64,000 bases of DNA from Kitasatospora sp. MBT63 (GTDB taxonomy: Bacteria; Actinomycetota; Actinomycetes; Streptomycetales; Streptomycetaceae). Under the pieces are notes generated by a model that did not search any database, was not told where the DNA came from, and saw only the letters and a program-made list of their open reading frames with translations. The stretch is taken from contig NZ_JAIZ01000105.1 in assembly GCF_000710465.2 (NCBI RefSeq), positions 1-64,000 of the forward strand, written 5' to 3'. The position numbers and the translations under genes are program-made. Of this stretch, positions 33,027 through 40,912 are shown one piece after another. Each line of letters begins with the position of its first letter. Within the stretch, counting starts at the first letter, position 1.

Positions 33027-33200
33027 TCAGCTCCCCTTCCGGCTGGTGGAGGCGGCGCGTTCGGCGAGGACGCCGCCGGTGATCCCGGCAACCAGGCACA
33101 GGGCGCCGGCGGTGGCGATGCCCAGCCAGGGGGCGAACAGCGCCAGCCCGGTGCCGAGCAGCACGATGCCGAGCAGGGCGAGCACGTCCCAGCGGTCCAC
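33027..33200 (-). CDS. Small two-helix membrane protein (57 aa)
   Basis: GTG 33200 with AAGGAGG upstream. Two hydrophobic helices (VLALLGIVLLGTGLALF and ATAGALCLVAGITGGVL) and a basic tail (ERAASTSRKGS). Tiny membrane proteins between terminase and portal genes are common in streptomycete phages. It might aid lysis or exclusion, but nothing proves this. Confidence 0.65.
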   Translation of the reverse strand: MDRWDVLALLGIVLLGTGLALFAPWLGIATAGALCLVAGITGGVLAERAASTSRKGS

Positions 33201-33218
33201 GGGTTCCTCCTTGGGGGG

Positions 33219-35045
33219 TCAGCCCGACAGGCCTCGGGACTCGTACACGGACACCGGCGGTAGGCCGCGCATCCGGCCATCGATCGCGAACAGCAGCGCG
33301 GGCATGCCGTCGATCCTCTTGCCGGTCTTGTCCCGGGCGGGCTTGACCGGGCGGATCCGGTCCGGGTCGTCGGCCGGGCTCTTGCACTCCAGGTTGTCCG
33401 CCATCCAGCGGGCCACCGGGTTGCCGTAGTGGGCGAGCTCGCCCGCCTTGAGCGTGCGCATCAGCTCGCCCATCGGCGGCGTCATCCGCAGGTAGGTGGT
33501 GTTCGACTCCACCAGGGTGAGCCGGGTCCGCTTCTCGATCTCCTGGCGGACCGGCTCTCCGCACCACTTGTCGTAGGTGACGTCGACGATCGAGTAGCGC
33601 CGGTGGTCGGCGTCGACGTCGGCGTAGATCCGGTCGTAGTCGATGGTGTCGCCGTCGGTCAGGGTGACCCAGCCGTCGCGGGCCCACTGCCCGAAGGCGC
33701 CGCCGGTCGCGTCGTCCAGCGGTTGGACGACGGACTCGGGCGCCCAGATCCGCCACACCACCGACCCGTCGGTGAACAGCAGGGCCCACGCGGTCAGGTC
33801 GAGCTTGGAGGAGAGGTCGAGTCCAGCCCAGCATCGCGCCCCCTCGAGTTCCTGGCCGATCCAGTCGGGCGATGGCGCGATCGAGCGGGCGTTGGCGTCC
33901 CAGAGGTCCATCGTGATCCAGCGGCTGGTGTGCGAGACACGCTGGTTGAGCCGGAACTGCCGGAAGCCCTGCTCGGCCAGCGCGGACTCGCGGGCCTCGG
34001 CCGCTTCCTCACGCAGCGACTGCACGCTCAGGAAGCTGCCGAGGGCGGGGTTCGGCCAGTACCAGTTGGCCTCGTCCCAGGGGTCGATGGACACCGGCAG
34101 GTCCGGCCGGCCGGGGAACAGCCGGTGCAGCCGGTCGAGTTCGTCCTGGGTCCGCGGCGCCTTGCGCACGAACACGAAGTGGTGCGGCGCCGAGGCCGGC
34201 CGCTCCATGACCCGGTCGGCCTCGTCGATGAACGCGGCGCCGAAGCTGACGCCGTCCTTGGTCTCGGTCGTGATGGCCAGCATCAGCGGCTGGCACCGGG
34301 CGCCGGTCGCCGTCCGCATCGCCTCCCACAGCGACCCGTCCGGCTGGCTGAGCACCTCGTCCAGGACGAAGCCGTGCGGGTTGTGGCCGAGCTCGTTCAC
34401 CGCGTCGGCGGGGATGACCTCGTAGTGCGAGCCGGTCCGCTCGTCGACCAGGCGCCGGGCGTTCTTGATGTGCTGAAGGCGGGCGTTCAGCAGCGGCGAC
34501 TTGCGGACCATCTTGACCGCGGGCTCGAACACCTTCGAGGCCTGGCGGGTGTTGGCGGCCGCGCCGTAGACCTCGGCGCTCTCCTCGCCGTCGCCGACCA
34601 GGAGGTAGAGCAGGATGCCCGACAGCAGGGCGCTCTTGCCGTTCTTGCGGGCCATGACGATCGTGGCCCGGGAGTACCGGCGGACGTAGCGGCCCCACTG
34701 CTCGGACCACACGACCTCGCCGAACAGCGGCCGCAGGATCTCGTGTTCCTGCCATGCGGCAGGCTCGAACCGCGTGTTCGCGGGGGCGCCGGCCGGGTGG
34801 ACCAGCAGCTCCGAGAAGAACTTGACCACCCGGTCGGCGCGCGGCTCGCAGTAGTGCGCGCCGGACCGGGCGCACGTCTTGCCGTCGAGGGTGTAGCCGC
34901 ACGGGCCGCCCTTGCGCGAGGCGGGCCGCCAGCGCTTGTGGTGGTCGATCTTCTGCGGGCGGCGGCGGGCGCCCGGGCGCCGCGGCGGCCGGGTGGTGGT
35001 GCCGCCGGACCGGGCGGCCGGGCGGGCGGAGGTGCGCGCGGCCAT
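33219..35045 (-). CDS. Terminase large subunit (608 aa)
   Basis: DNA-packaging motor. The Walker A variant is VMARKNGKSALLSG (about residues 130-143), Walker B is HGFVLDEV (about 224-231), with a C-motif LAITTETKDG-type segment. The C-terminal RNase H-like nuclease has CWAGLDLSSKLDLTAWALLF with a catalytic Asp, and WCGEPVRQEIEKRTRL. The N-terminal 45 residues are Arg/Pro-rich and poorly conserved, so the start could be downstream. The type is close to P27-small-subunit cos phages. Confidence 0.95.
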   Translation of the reverse strand: MAARTSARPAARSGGTTTRPPRRPGARRRPQKIDHHKRWRPASRKGGPCGYTLDGKTCARSGAHYCEPRADRVVKFFSELLVHPAGAPANTRFEPAAWQEHEILRPLFGEVVWSEQWGRYVRRYSRATIVMARKNGKSALLSGILLYLLVGDGEESAEVYGAAANTRQASKVFEPAVKMVRKSPLLNARLQHIKNARRLVDERTGSHYEVIPADAVNELGHNPHGFVLDEVLSQPDGSLWEAMRTATGARCQPLMLAITTETKDGVSFGAAFIDEADRVMERPASAPHHFVFVRKAPRTQDELDRLHRLFPGRPDLPVSIDPWDEANWYWPNPALGSFLSVQSLREEAAEARESALAEQGFRQFRLNQRVSHTSRWITMDLWDANARSIAPSPDWIGQELEGARCWAGLDLSSKLDLTAWALLFTDGSVVWRIWAPESVVQPLDDATGGAFGQWARDGWVTLTDGDTIDYDRIYADVDADHRRYSIVDVTYDKWCGEPVRQEIEKRTRLTLVESNTTYLRMTPPMGELMRTLKAGELAHYGNPVARWMADNLECKSPADDPDRIRPVKPARDKTGKRIDGMPALLFAIDGRMRGLPPVSVYESRGLSG

Positions 35046-35059
35046 CGCTCCTCCCCTGC

Positions 35060-35542
35060 TCAGGACAGGAGCCGCTCGGCCCCCATCCCGCCGTCCTCAG
35101 CCCCTAGCTTCAACTGGGACCGGTCGCTCGGGGTCAGGCCGAACCGGGCGCCGTACCGCTGGACCTGGGAATCGGCGGCGTCCAGCGCCAGCAGCCACGG
35201 GTTCTTCGCGAGCCGCGTGCCGCTGAGCTCGCCGTTTTTGTTGAACACGTCGAGCTCGACCACCGCCCCCTCGGCCTCGACGTGGCCGGCGGCGTCGCGG
35301 CGGCGGACCACCGCGTCGCACCAGTTCGCGAAAGCCTCCGCGTCCCAGCCGGTGAGGACCCGCTTGGCGATCAGGTCGGGGGCGTAGTGGTCCCAGACCT
35401 CCAGGGCGGCCGAGCCGAGCCACTCGGGCGGCTGGACGTCCAGCTCGGACGGCTGCGGCTCGGCGGTGTTGATCCGGTCCTTGCGGTCGCCGTGCAGCAC
35501 GCGCAGCGCGGTGGGCTTGGGGGCCGGTCCTCGCTGACCCAT
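35060..35542 (-). CDS. Terminase small subunit, P27 family (160 aa)
   Basis: ATG 35542 chosen because GGAGGAGGTGA lies directly upstream. The P27 signature starts at once: MGQRGPAPKPTALRVLHGDR, then WDHYAPDLIAKRVLTGWDAE, AFANWCDAVVRRRDAAG and WLLALDAADSQVQRYGARFG. It recognises the packaging site and presents it to the large subunit. Confidence 0.92.
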   Translation of the reverse strand: MGQRGPAPKPTALRVLHGDRKDRINTAEPQPSELDVQPPEWLGSAALEVWDHYAPDLIAKRVLTGWDAEAFANWCDAVVRRRDAAGHVEAEGAVVELDVFNKNGELSGTRLAKNPWLLALDAADSQVQRYGARFGLTPSDRSQLKLGAEDGGMGAERLLS

Positions 35543-35689
35543 GGTCACCTCCTCCCCGGAAATGTCACGCAAAGTCATGATCATTTCGAGTTACGGAAAA
35601 CCTCAAAACCTGTCGGCGAGAGAGCGGACTCCCCCCCGCGTTCGAAGGGGCCCCGACCCAGAAATTCGGACCGGCCTACCTCGAAACTT
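35543..35689. other. Candidate cos region
   Basis: 147-bp noncoding gap between HNH and small terminase genes. It is locally AT-rich (ATGATCATTTCGAGTTACGG, AAAACCTCAAAACC) next to a C7 run and CGCGTTCGAAGGGGCCCC (about 35631-35656). This is the usual location of cos in HNH-encoding siphoviruses; the nick positions cannot be deduced. Confidence 0.45.
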
Positions 35690-36079
35690 TCAGTAATCAG
35701 GTCCGGATTGGGCAGCCCAGCCGCCTGGCTGGTTGCGGGCGGTCTCCGAGCTGTGGCATGGCTTGCACAGGCCGCGGCCGCGCGCCGGGTCGTCCGGGTC
35801 CAGGCCCTCCTCGACCAGCTGCCGCCGGGACAGCGGGTAGTGGTCGGCCTCGGTGGCACGCGCGCGGTGGCACAGCACACACCAGCGGTCGCGGGTCAGG
35901 ACCCCGGGGCGGAACCGCTCGCGGTGCGCAGCGCCGTAGCCCTGCGCGGTGGACGACGGGCGCGGGCGTCCCCGGGGCTGCTGCTCGGCGCAGCGTGGGC
36001 ACTTGCCCGTCCCTGTGCCGGGGACCGGCCGACCTGCACATCCCGGAGTCGTGCACGGCCGTGTCGGCCTACTCGGCAT
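35690..36079 (-). CDS. HNH endonuclease (129 aa)
   Basis: An N-terminal zinc-ribbon-like part (CTTPGCAG, CPRCAEQ) precedes the HNH core: RDRWCVLCHRARATEADHYP with the catalytic DH, and GLCKPCHSSETARNQ. HNH enzymes beside terminase genes are known partners of the large terminase in cos cleavage, so packaging is the likely role rather than homing. Its start overlaps the upstream gene by 11 nt. Confidence 0.9.
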   Translation of the reverse strand: MPSRPTRPCTTPGCAGRPVPGTGTGKCPRCAEQQPRGRPRPSSTAQGYGAAHRERFRPGVLTRDRWCVLCHRARATEADHYPLSRRQLVEEGLDPDDPARGRGLCKPCHSSETARNQPGGWAAQSGPDY

Positions 36080-36269
36080 GGTCGGTCCCGACGTTCATGG
36101 TCGTCAGGCCGAGCCCGGCCAGGGCAGCACGCTCGTGGAGCAGGCCGGCGGCGGCCTGGAGCAGGTCGGCGGTTGCCTCGTAGACGCTTGCACCGCTGGC
36201 GTGGTCGAGGGTCCCGATGCAGTGCTCGGGGTCGGTACCGATGCGCAGGTGGACCGGGGTGCCGGTCAC
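36069..36269 (-). CDS. Hypothetical protein (66 aa)
   Basis: GTG 36269 coupled to the previous gene by GTGA. VHLRIGTDPEHCIGTLDHAS and YEATADLLQAAAGLLHERAA suggest one small alpha/beta domain. It resembles the many small orphan proteins encoded next to HNH genes in streptomycete phages. Function unknown. Confidence 0.6.
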   Translation of the reverse strand: MTGTPVHLRIGTDPEHCIGTLDHASGASVYEATADLLQAAAGLLHERAALAGLGLTTMNVGTDHAE

Positions 36270-36577
36270 TGGCTGCGGGGCGGCCAGGCCCAGGTGCCGG
36301 GCCCGGTGCCCTCGGTGCGGCTGGTGACCCAGGCGCCGTCGGGTCCGTCGAGTGCCACCTGGAGGCTGACGGTGTCGGGCCAGACCCGGACGATCGTGGC
36401 CGGGAAGACCTGGCCGGCCTCGACATGGTTGCCCAGGGTCTCTACGCCGACGGCTTCCCGGGCGGCCCGGGCGGCCCGCCGCCTGGTGATGAGGTCGGCA
36501 TCGCTCTCGCTAAGGACGTAGTGGACGATGCGGCCGATGGTGGGCTGCACGGGAGCCTCCGGGGGCGGTGCGGGCAT
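36266..36577 (-). CDS. Hypothetical protein (103 aa)
   Basis: IGRIVHYVLSESDADLITRR near the N-terminus and VFPATIVRVWPDTVSLQVAL in the second half are typical of a small SH3-like beta-barrel that actinophages encode in early regions (IVHYV...PA.V..V). No activity is known. It is the first gene after a terminator and is coupled to the next. Confidence 0.65.
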   Translation of the reverse strand: MPAPPPEAPVQPTIGRIVHYVLSESDADLITRRRAARAAREAVGVETLGNHVEAGQVFPATIVRVWPDTVSLQVALDGPDGAWVTSRTEGTGPGTWAWPPRSQ

Positions 36578-36580
36578 GAC

Positions 36581-36617
36581 GAGGGCCCCGCGGCTGCTGC
36601 TCGGCCGCGGGGCCCTC
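36581..36617 (-). terminator. Early-operon terminator
   Basis: Perfect 14-bp stem (36581-36594 with 36604-36617), 9-nt loop, in the 113-bp gap between the HTH gene at 36691 and the gene ending at 36266. It separates the early operon from the packaging operon. Confidence 0.7.
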
Positions 36618-36690
36618 GGACTGCTGTGGTGTCACCCGGTTTTGGACACACGGGTGGTGGCACGATCGTGGCATGGCGCTGACCTGGGCG

Positions 36691-36906
36691 TCAAGCGGCA
36701 TCGCGGCGCCGGACGGCGCGGGCCTCGATCAGCGGGAGGACGTCGTCAGTCCGGTACCAGGGATACCGGACGGTGCCGCCGGGCGCAGCGGTGAGTCGGC
36801 CGCGGCGGACCCAGTCCCGGACGGTGGCAGCGGGTACGCCGAGGGCGGTGATCTGCTGGGTGGTCAGGTAGCCGGGTGGCGGGGTGCGGGTGCGGGCGCC
36901 GGTCAT
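36691..36906 (-). CDS. AlpA/MerR-like helix-turn-helix protein (71 aa)
   Basis: A single winged-HTH unit: GYLTTQQITALGVPAATVRD, WVRRGRLTAAPGGTVRYPWY, RTDDVLPLIEARA. This class includes excisionases and small transcription factors. Two such proteins are in this prophage (the other at 44866-45138). Being far from att and at the end of the early operon, this one may be a regulator of late transcription rather than excisionase. Confidence 0.75.
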   Translation of the reverse strand: MTGARTRTPPPGYLTTQQITALGVPAATVRDWVRRGRLTAAPGGTVRYPWYRTDDVLPLIEARAVRRRDAA

Positions 36907-37469
36907 GGCTGTGCGGGGCGGCAGAGCTGGGTGATGCGGCTGGGGTCGAGCCGGGCGTGGGTGGCGATGAGGTCGCGCTGGACGCCGCCGGCGCGCAGCC
37001 GGCGGACCAGAGCGTCGCGCTCGCGCTCGGCGTCGCGGCCGGCCGCGGCGCGTTGGACGGCTCGGTCGAGGTGGGTGAGCGCGCTCACCCCGAGGGGGGC
37101 GCCGTCGTCGTCGAGCGGGTGCCAGGGCGCGAGGTCGGCATCGGCGCGGGCGGTGTGGTGATCGGCGTCGGCGGGGTCGAGCTGGTGGAGGACGGTCCAG
37201 CCGAGGGTGATCGAGGTCGGCCCGGGTGCCGGGGTGAGTGGGTTCACCAGCTGGCGGCGGCCGTCGAGGAGGACGCTCACCGGGCCGCGGGCGTAGGCGG
37301 TGTGGGAGCGGCGGTGGGGGCTGGGGCTGTCGCTGAGCTGCACGGTCACGTGGTCGTGGCCGTCGGTGTGGTGGACGGCCCAGATGGTGGCGGTGCCGTG
37401 GACGTCCCAGGGGCCGGCGATGCCGTGGAGCTGGGCGGAGTGGACGGCGCCGATGGTCAGGCGGGTCAT
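36903..37469 (-). CDS. Hypothetical protein with C-terminal HTH-like end (188 aa)
   Basis: ATG 37469. The N-terminal half is beta-rich with many His/Asp (MTRLTIGAVHSAQLHGIAGP, DGHDHVTVQLSDSPSPHRRS). The C-terminal 60 residues are helical (RDAERERDALVRRLRAGGVQ, RDLIATHARLDPSRITQLCR), the latter resembling a helix-turn-helix. Two GTGAGYGCRCTCAC palindromes lie upstream and a third lies inside the gene at 37075-37088. Confidence 0.6.
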   Translation of the reverse strand: MTRLTIGAVHSAQLHGIAGPWDVHGTATIWAVHHTDGHDHVTVQLSDSPSPHRRSHTAYARGPVSVLLDGRRQLVNPLTPAPGPTSITLGWTVLHQLDPADADHHTARADADLAPWHPLDDDGAPLGVSALTHLDRAVQRAAAGRDAERERDALVRRLRAGGVQRDLIATHARLDPSRITQLCRPAQP

Positions 37470-37490
37470 GGTGGTGGGTCTCCGTGTCGG

Positions 37491-37527
37491 GTGAGTGCGC
37501 TCACCGGGCGGTGGTGAGCGCACTCAC
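37491..37527. promoter_or_regulatory. Paired palindromes GTGAGYGCRCTCAC
   Basis: GTGAGTGCGCTCAC (37491-37504) and GTGAGCGCACTCAC (37514-37527), 23 bp apart start to start, located just upstream of the 36903-37469 gene and just after the stop of the 37537-38196 gene. A third, GTGAGCGCGCTCAC, is at 37075-37088 within the coding sequence. The binding protein is unknown; the LuxR-type, AlpA-like and C-terminal HTH proteins nearby are candidates. Confidence 0.55.
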
Positions 37528-37536
37528 AGGGGTGAG

Positions 37537-38196
37537 TCAGGCGGCGGCCGCGTCGGGCCCGGCCTCGATGGTCCGGCGCAGCGTGGCCCACTGCTTCTTG
37601 TCCCAGGGGGTGTTGCAGCGGGTGCAGCGCAGGGTGGTGCCGCCGGCGGGGATCTGGAGGCGGCCGCCGCACGGCCGGTTGCTGGTGTTGTCGCGGGTGC
37701 GGGGGCAGCGGCCGATGGTGGTCGGTGGCTCGGCGGGGTGGACGATCCGGTCGGCGTCGCGGTGGAGCTGGCGGATCTCGCCGGCGAACTCGGCCAGGTG
37801 CTCAGGGCGGTAGGCCGGGGAGCTGGCCCAGCGGAGGGCGCCGCGGAGCCAGGCTGCCGACGTGGCGGCGCCGGAGTGGTCGGCCGGGTCGGCGCCCATC
37901 GCCGCTCGCCAGGAGTCCTCCCACGCGGCGAGGACGGTGGCGATGCCGCCGGTGGACACCAGGCTCAGGGCGGCCACGTTGAGCGGGGCGGGGGGTTCGA
38001 CGCCGCCGCCGGTGACGTACGGTCCGGCGGTGTGGGTGAGCTCCAGGTGCTGGCCGAGCTGGGCGTGGAGGTCGGGCAGCTCGGCCAGGTGGCCGTCGAT
38101 GACGTCCTGGCAGCGGCGGCAGGCCGTGGACTCGGCCTCGGCGGGAAGTAGCTCCCGGGAGCAGAGGCAGCAGCTGGGCGAGTCGGACTCGGGCAT
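37537..38196 (-). CDS. Zinc-ribbon protein (219 aa)
   Basis: ATG 38196. Cys clusters occur at both ends: CCLCSREL and CRRCQD near the N-terminus, GRCPRTRDNTSNRPCGGR and LRCTRCNTPWDKKQ near the C-terminus. They flank a helical domain (IATVLAAWEDSWRAAMGADP, LAEFAGEIRQLHRDADRIV). Proteins of this design are frequent in Streptomyces phages and integrative elements and are thought to contact nucleic acids; no activity is established. Confidence 0.65.
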   Translation of the reverse strand: MPESDSPSCCLCSRELLPAEAESTACRRCQDVIDGHLAELPDLHAQLGQHLELTHTAGPYVTGGGVEPPAPLNVAALSLVSTGGIATVLAAWEDSWRAAMGADPADHSGAATSAAWLRGALRWASSPAYRPEHLAEFAGEIRQLHRDADRIVHPAEPPTTIGRCPRTRDNTSNRPCGGRLQIPAGGTTLRCTRCNTPWDKKQWATLRRTIEAGPDAAAA

Positions 38197-38224
38197 GGGG
38201 CTCTCCTGTGCGGGTGGCGCGGTG

Positions 38225-38632
38225 TCAGCTGGTGGTGCCGTTAAGGGCGGCGTCCAAGCGGTCGGCATACTCGGTGGCGGCGCCGTACGGGGCGCACCAG
38301 GTGCGCATGTCGGCGGCCAGGGCCCGGGCGCGGGCAACCGCCGCTTCGGCGGCGGCCGCGGCCCGCGCTTCCGCCTCCTCGGCTTTCCGGGCCTCGAGCA
38401 GGAGGCCGACCTGGTGGCGGTGGGCCTGCCGCCAGTCCGCGGCGCGAGCCTCGGCCTGGTCGGCCCGGGCCTCGGCGCGGAGGGCGTCCGTGACGGCGGC
38501 CTTGTGGGCGGCGGCGTTGGACCGGGCGACGGCGGTGAGGGTGTCGACCCTGTCGGCGAAGGCGTCGCGGTCGCGGTACAGCTGGTCGAGCTGGTCGTCC
38601 GTGATGGTGGAGGCGTCCGTCCGGCGGGTCAC
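38225..38632 (-). CDS. Coiled-coil protein (135 aa)
   Basis: After a short start (DDQLDQLYRDRDAFADRVDT) the protein is one long Ala/Glu/Arg helix (ALRAEARADQAEARAADWRQ, EARKAEEAEARAAAAAEAAV) ending in a small hydrophobic piece (YADRLDAAL). It forms a coiled coil and may bind partner proteins. The GTG start shares GTGA with the LuxR-type gene. Confidence 0.65.
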   Translation of the reverse strand: MTRRTDASTITDDQLDQLYRDRDAFADRVDTLTAVARSNAAAHKAAVTDALRAEARADQAEARAADWRQAHRHQVGLLLEARKAEEAEARAAAAAEAAVARARALAADMRTWCAPYGAATEYADRLDAALNGTTS

Positions 38633-38898
38633 GTCATGTCCCGGATGGCGTCGGTGGGCTCGATCTCGGCGGGGCGCAGCTGGCGGCTGCGGATGGTCAG
38701 GCCGACGGCGTGCGCCCGATCGCGGGCGCCGAGCTTGATGTAGATGCGGCTGAGGTGGGTCTTGACGGTGAAGTAGCTGAGGCCGAGGTGAGCGGCGGTC
38801 TCAGCGGTGGTCTGCCCGTTGGCGGCGCAGCGCAGGATCTGGACCTCGCGGGCGGTGAGCGGGGTGCCAGGGCGGGCGGTGATGAGGGGGCTGGTCAT
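38629..38898 (-). CDS. Stand-alone LuxR-type HTH protein (89 aa)
   Basis: Almost only a GerE/LuxR DNA-binding domain: PLTAREVQILRCAANGQTTA, ETAAHLGLSYFTVKTHLSRI, YIKLGARDRAHAVGL. There is no sensor domain, so its activity would depend on dimer partners or dose. It sits between the methyltransferase and the coiled-coil gene. It could control the early operon, perhaps at the GTGAGYGCRCTCAC sites. Confidence 0.82.
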   Translation of the reverse strand: MTSPLITARPGTPLTAREVQILRCAANGQTTAETAAHLGLSYFTVKTHLSRIYIKLGARDRAHAVGLTIRSRQLRPAEIEPTDAIRDMT

Positions 38899-38949
38899 GA
38901 CGGGTCCTGGGGGTCGGGGTGGGCGGGGTAGTGGTCCAGGCGCCGGGGC

Positions 38950-40101
38950 TCAGGCGGCAGCGAGAAGACGTCCGGCAAGCCAGCGGGCTGCCGGCACGGG
39001 TACGGCGTTGCCGATCTGGCGGTTCTGCTCGGTGCCGGTCCCGTGCAACTCGTAGGAGTCGGGGAAGCCCTGGCAGCGGGCCTTCTCGCGGACGGTGAGC
39101 ATCCGCACCTCGCAGTCGTCCGCGTCACGGCCGGCCGGGCGGACGAGCATGTGGTGGTTGCCTTCGGCGGTGAGTGCGCCGATCGGTTCGTCGAGGTTCT
39201 GCACGGTGCAGTTGTTCCGCAGGATCACGATGAACGGGTCGCCACCGAACCGGGTCAGCCCGAGTTCGACCTTGCGGCGCGTCTCGGGCGCGTACGGCGT
39301 GAACGACTTCCGGTCGGGCCGGCCGTCACCGAAACGCTGGCCGGGCACGTCCCGCTGGATCGCGTCGCCGATGCCGGCGGTTATGGGGGTGACCGTGGCG
39401 TGGCCGCAGCGCCGGTTCGGGCACACGTACCGGTACTGCTGCCGGTAGGCGCCGATGCGGCGGCCCTTGGCCCACTGCTGCACGCCGGTGACGGGGCCGC
39501 AGGTCGGGCAGTTGCTGGCGGGCCGGATCCGCAGGTCCGGTGCCGGGCTGCCCTTGCGGGTGAAGGCGCCGAGGATACGGTGCCGGTGTTGCGGAACGCC
39601 GAGGTGCGCAGCATTGACCGAGGCGAGCTGGATGTCGTAGCCGAGGACCTGGAAGGCACGCAGCCAGACGGGGAAGAGGACCCAGCGGGTGGCGAACTCT
39701 GGGACGTTCTCCCAGCAGATCGCCTCGTACTGGTGGACTTCGGTGGCGCGGATGAGGTCCCAGGCGGTGGCCCTGGTGCGGTTCCATTCGGCGGCCGGGA
39801 CCGCGGTGCCGGCTTGGTCGAGGATGGACTGCTGGGTCTTCGGGGTGGTCTTGCCGCTGGCGGGGGCGACTTCGGTGCAGATCGGTGAGCCGACGAGGTA
39901 TCGGGAGCGGGGCAGGGTGCGCATGTCGAGGTTGTTGATGTCGGCTTGTCTGGCTCGGCAGTTGGGGAAGTTGGCTGCGAGGGTGGCGACGGCGGGGGCT
40001 GCATGGTTCACGGCGACCTGTGGGGTGTAGCCGGCGTCGGTGAATCCTTGGACGTCTCCTCCGCCGCCGGCGAAGAGGTGGGTGACGGTGCGGTCGGTCA
40101 C
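38950..40101 (-). CDS. DNA (cytosine-5) methyltransferase with atypical motif IV
   Basis: 383 aa from GTG 40101. SAM-binding motif I is [20 protein letters not shown]; motif VI is ICWENVPEF; motif VIII-like is [13 protein letters not shown] zinc-finger-like insert (CPTCGP ... CPNRRCGH) sits in the middle, and the C-terminus ends [20 protein letters not shown] (motif X). Instead of the usual PCQ catalytic loop it has [18 protein letters not shown], keeping Pro-x-Cys but changing its context. No restriction enzyme is next to it, so it is likely an orphan that protects phage DNA. The target site is unknown. Confidence 0.9.
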   Translation of the reverse strand: MTDRTVTHLFAGGGGDVQGFTDAGYTPQVAVNHAAPAVATLAANFPNCRARQADINNLDMRTLPRSRYLVGSPICTEVAPASGKTTPKTQQSILDQAGTAVPAAEWNRTRATAWDLIRATEVHQYEAICWENVPEFATRWVLFPVWLRAFQVLGYDIQLASVNAAHLGVPQHRHRILGAFTRKGSPAPDLRIRPASNCPTCGPVTGVQQWAKGRRIGAYRQQYRYVCPNRRCGHATVTPITAGIGDAIQRDVPGQRFGDGRPDRKSFTPYAPETRRKVELGLTRFGGDPFIVILRNNCTVQNLDEPIGALTAEGNHHMLVRPAGRDADDCEVRMLTVREKARCQGFPDSYELHGTGTEQNRQIGNAVPVPAARWLAGRLLAAA

Positions 40102-40112
40102 GGGTCTTCTCC

Positions 40113-40328
40113 TCAGTGCGGGGCCGGGACGGCCGGGGTGGTCTTCTGGCGGATGTCCCATCCGCCCTCGATGGCGGTGACGGTGGCGCCGCCCTCCAGG
40201 GGCGAGCACGGCCACGGGGTCCAGGTCCCGAGCGCGTACGAGCAGTCGTGGCACCAGGTCCCGGACCAGGGGTTCTCTCCGGCGGCGGGGCTGTGGGCGG
40301 CGACCAGGGCGCCGAGCGCGGGCTTCAT
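40113..40328 (-). CDS. Small hypothetical protein (71 aa)
   Basis: ATG 40328 with GGAG upstream. CHDC and a later Cys ([19 protein letters not shown]) could bind metal. The end ([20 protein letters not shown]) is beta-like. It lies 11 bp before the methyltransferase gene in the same operon. No family is recognised. Confidence 0.55.
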   Translation of the reverse strand: MKPALGALVAAHSPAAGENPWSGTWCHDCSYALGTWTPWPCSPLEGGATVTAIEGGWDIRQKTTPAVPAPH

Positions 40329-40357
40329 CAGGTGGGCTCCTTCGCGGTGGTGGTGGG

Positions 40358-40912
40358 TCAGACGGTGGGGTCGGTGAGGCCGCAGGCGGCGAGCAGGGCG
40401 TCCACTTCGTCGTCGGTGAGCTCGACGGCGGGGCGGGCGAGGGCGTCGAGGCTGGTGGTGATGTCGGCGGCGAGCTCGCGCCACCGGGCGGCCTGCTCGG
40501 GGCGGCGGCGCTGGACGCGGTCGGCGCCGGTGAGGAGCAGGTCGACCAGCTCGGCAGCGTGCCCGGGGGTGTCGAGGACGATGAGGATGCGGAGCACGGC
40601 GGCCTCCTGGGTGTCCGTCGGGGTGGTCGGGTGGTGGTTGGTCTGCTGGGTGGTGAGCTGCCAGCCGTCGTGGTGGAGGTGGTCGAGGACCGCTCCGGCG
40701 GCGCCGGCCGGGCCGGGGCCGAGCTCGGCCTGGAGAGCTGCGGCGAGGGCGTGAGGGGTGCGCCAGGGCGGCGGGTCGGTGCGGCGGGCGGCGATCTCCC
40801 AGCCCTGGTGGTGCAGGTGGGTCAGGACCCTGCTGGCGGCCGCGGCGGCGTGCTCGCCGAGTTCGTGCCAGATCGCACCGGAGAGCGCGGCCCGGGCGGC
40901 GGCGGGAGTCAT
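40358..40912 (-). CDS. Duplicated-domain hypothetical protein (184 aa)
   Basis: Two related halves: [20 protein letters not shown] and [20 protein letters not shown], each preceded by an Ala-rich helix ([20 protein letters not shown] and [20 protein letters not shown]), so the protein arose by internal duplication. A C-terminal helical region follows ([36 protein letters not shown]). It starts within the stop of the helix-turn-helix gene (ATGA). Function unknown. Confidence 0.65.
   Translation of the reverse strand: MTPAAARAALSGAIWHELGEHAAAAASRVLTHLHHQGWEIAARRTDPPPWRTPHALAAALQAELGPGPAGAAGAVLDHLHHDGWQLTTQQTNHHPTTPTDTQEAAVLRILIVLDTPGHAAELVDLLLTGADRVQRRRPEQAARWRELAADITTSLDALARPAVELTDDEVDALLAACGLTDPTV

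Noticed and set aside
38895-39128. 77-aa minus-strand ORF at the end of the methyltransferase gene
   Set aside because: Overlaps the conserved C-terminal motif X of the methyltransferase, with Arg/Ser/Pro composition and no internal start after the methyltransferase stop.
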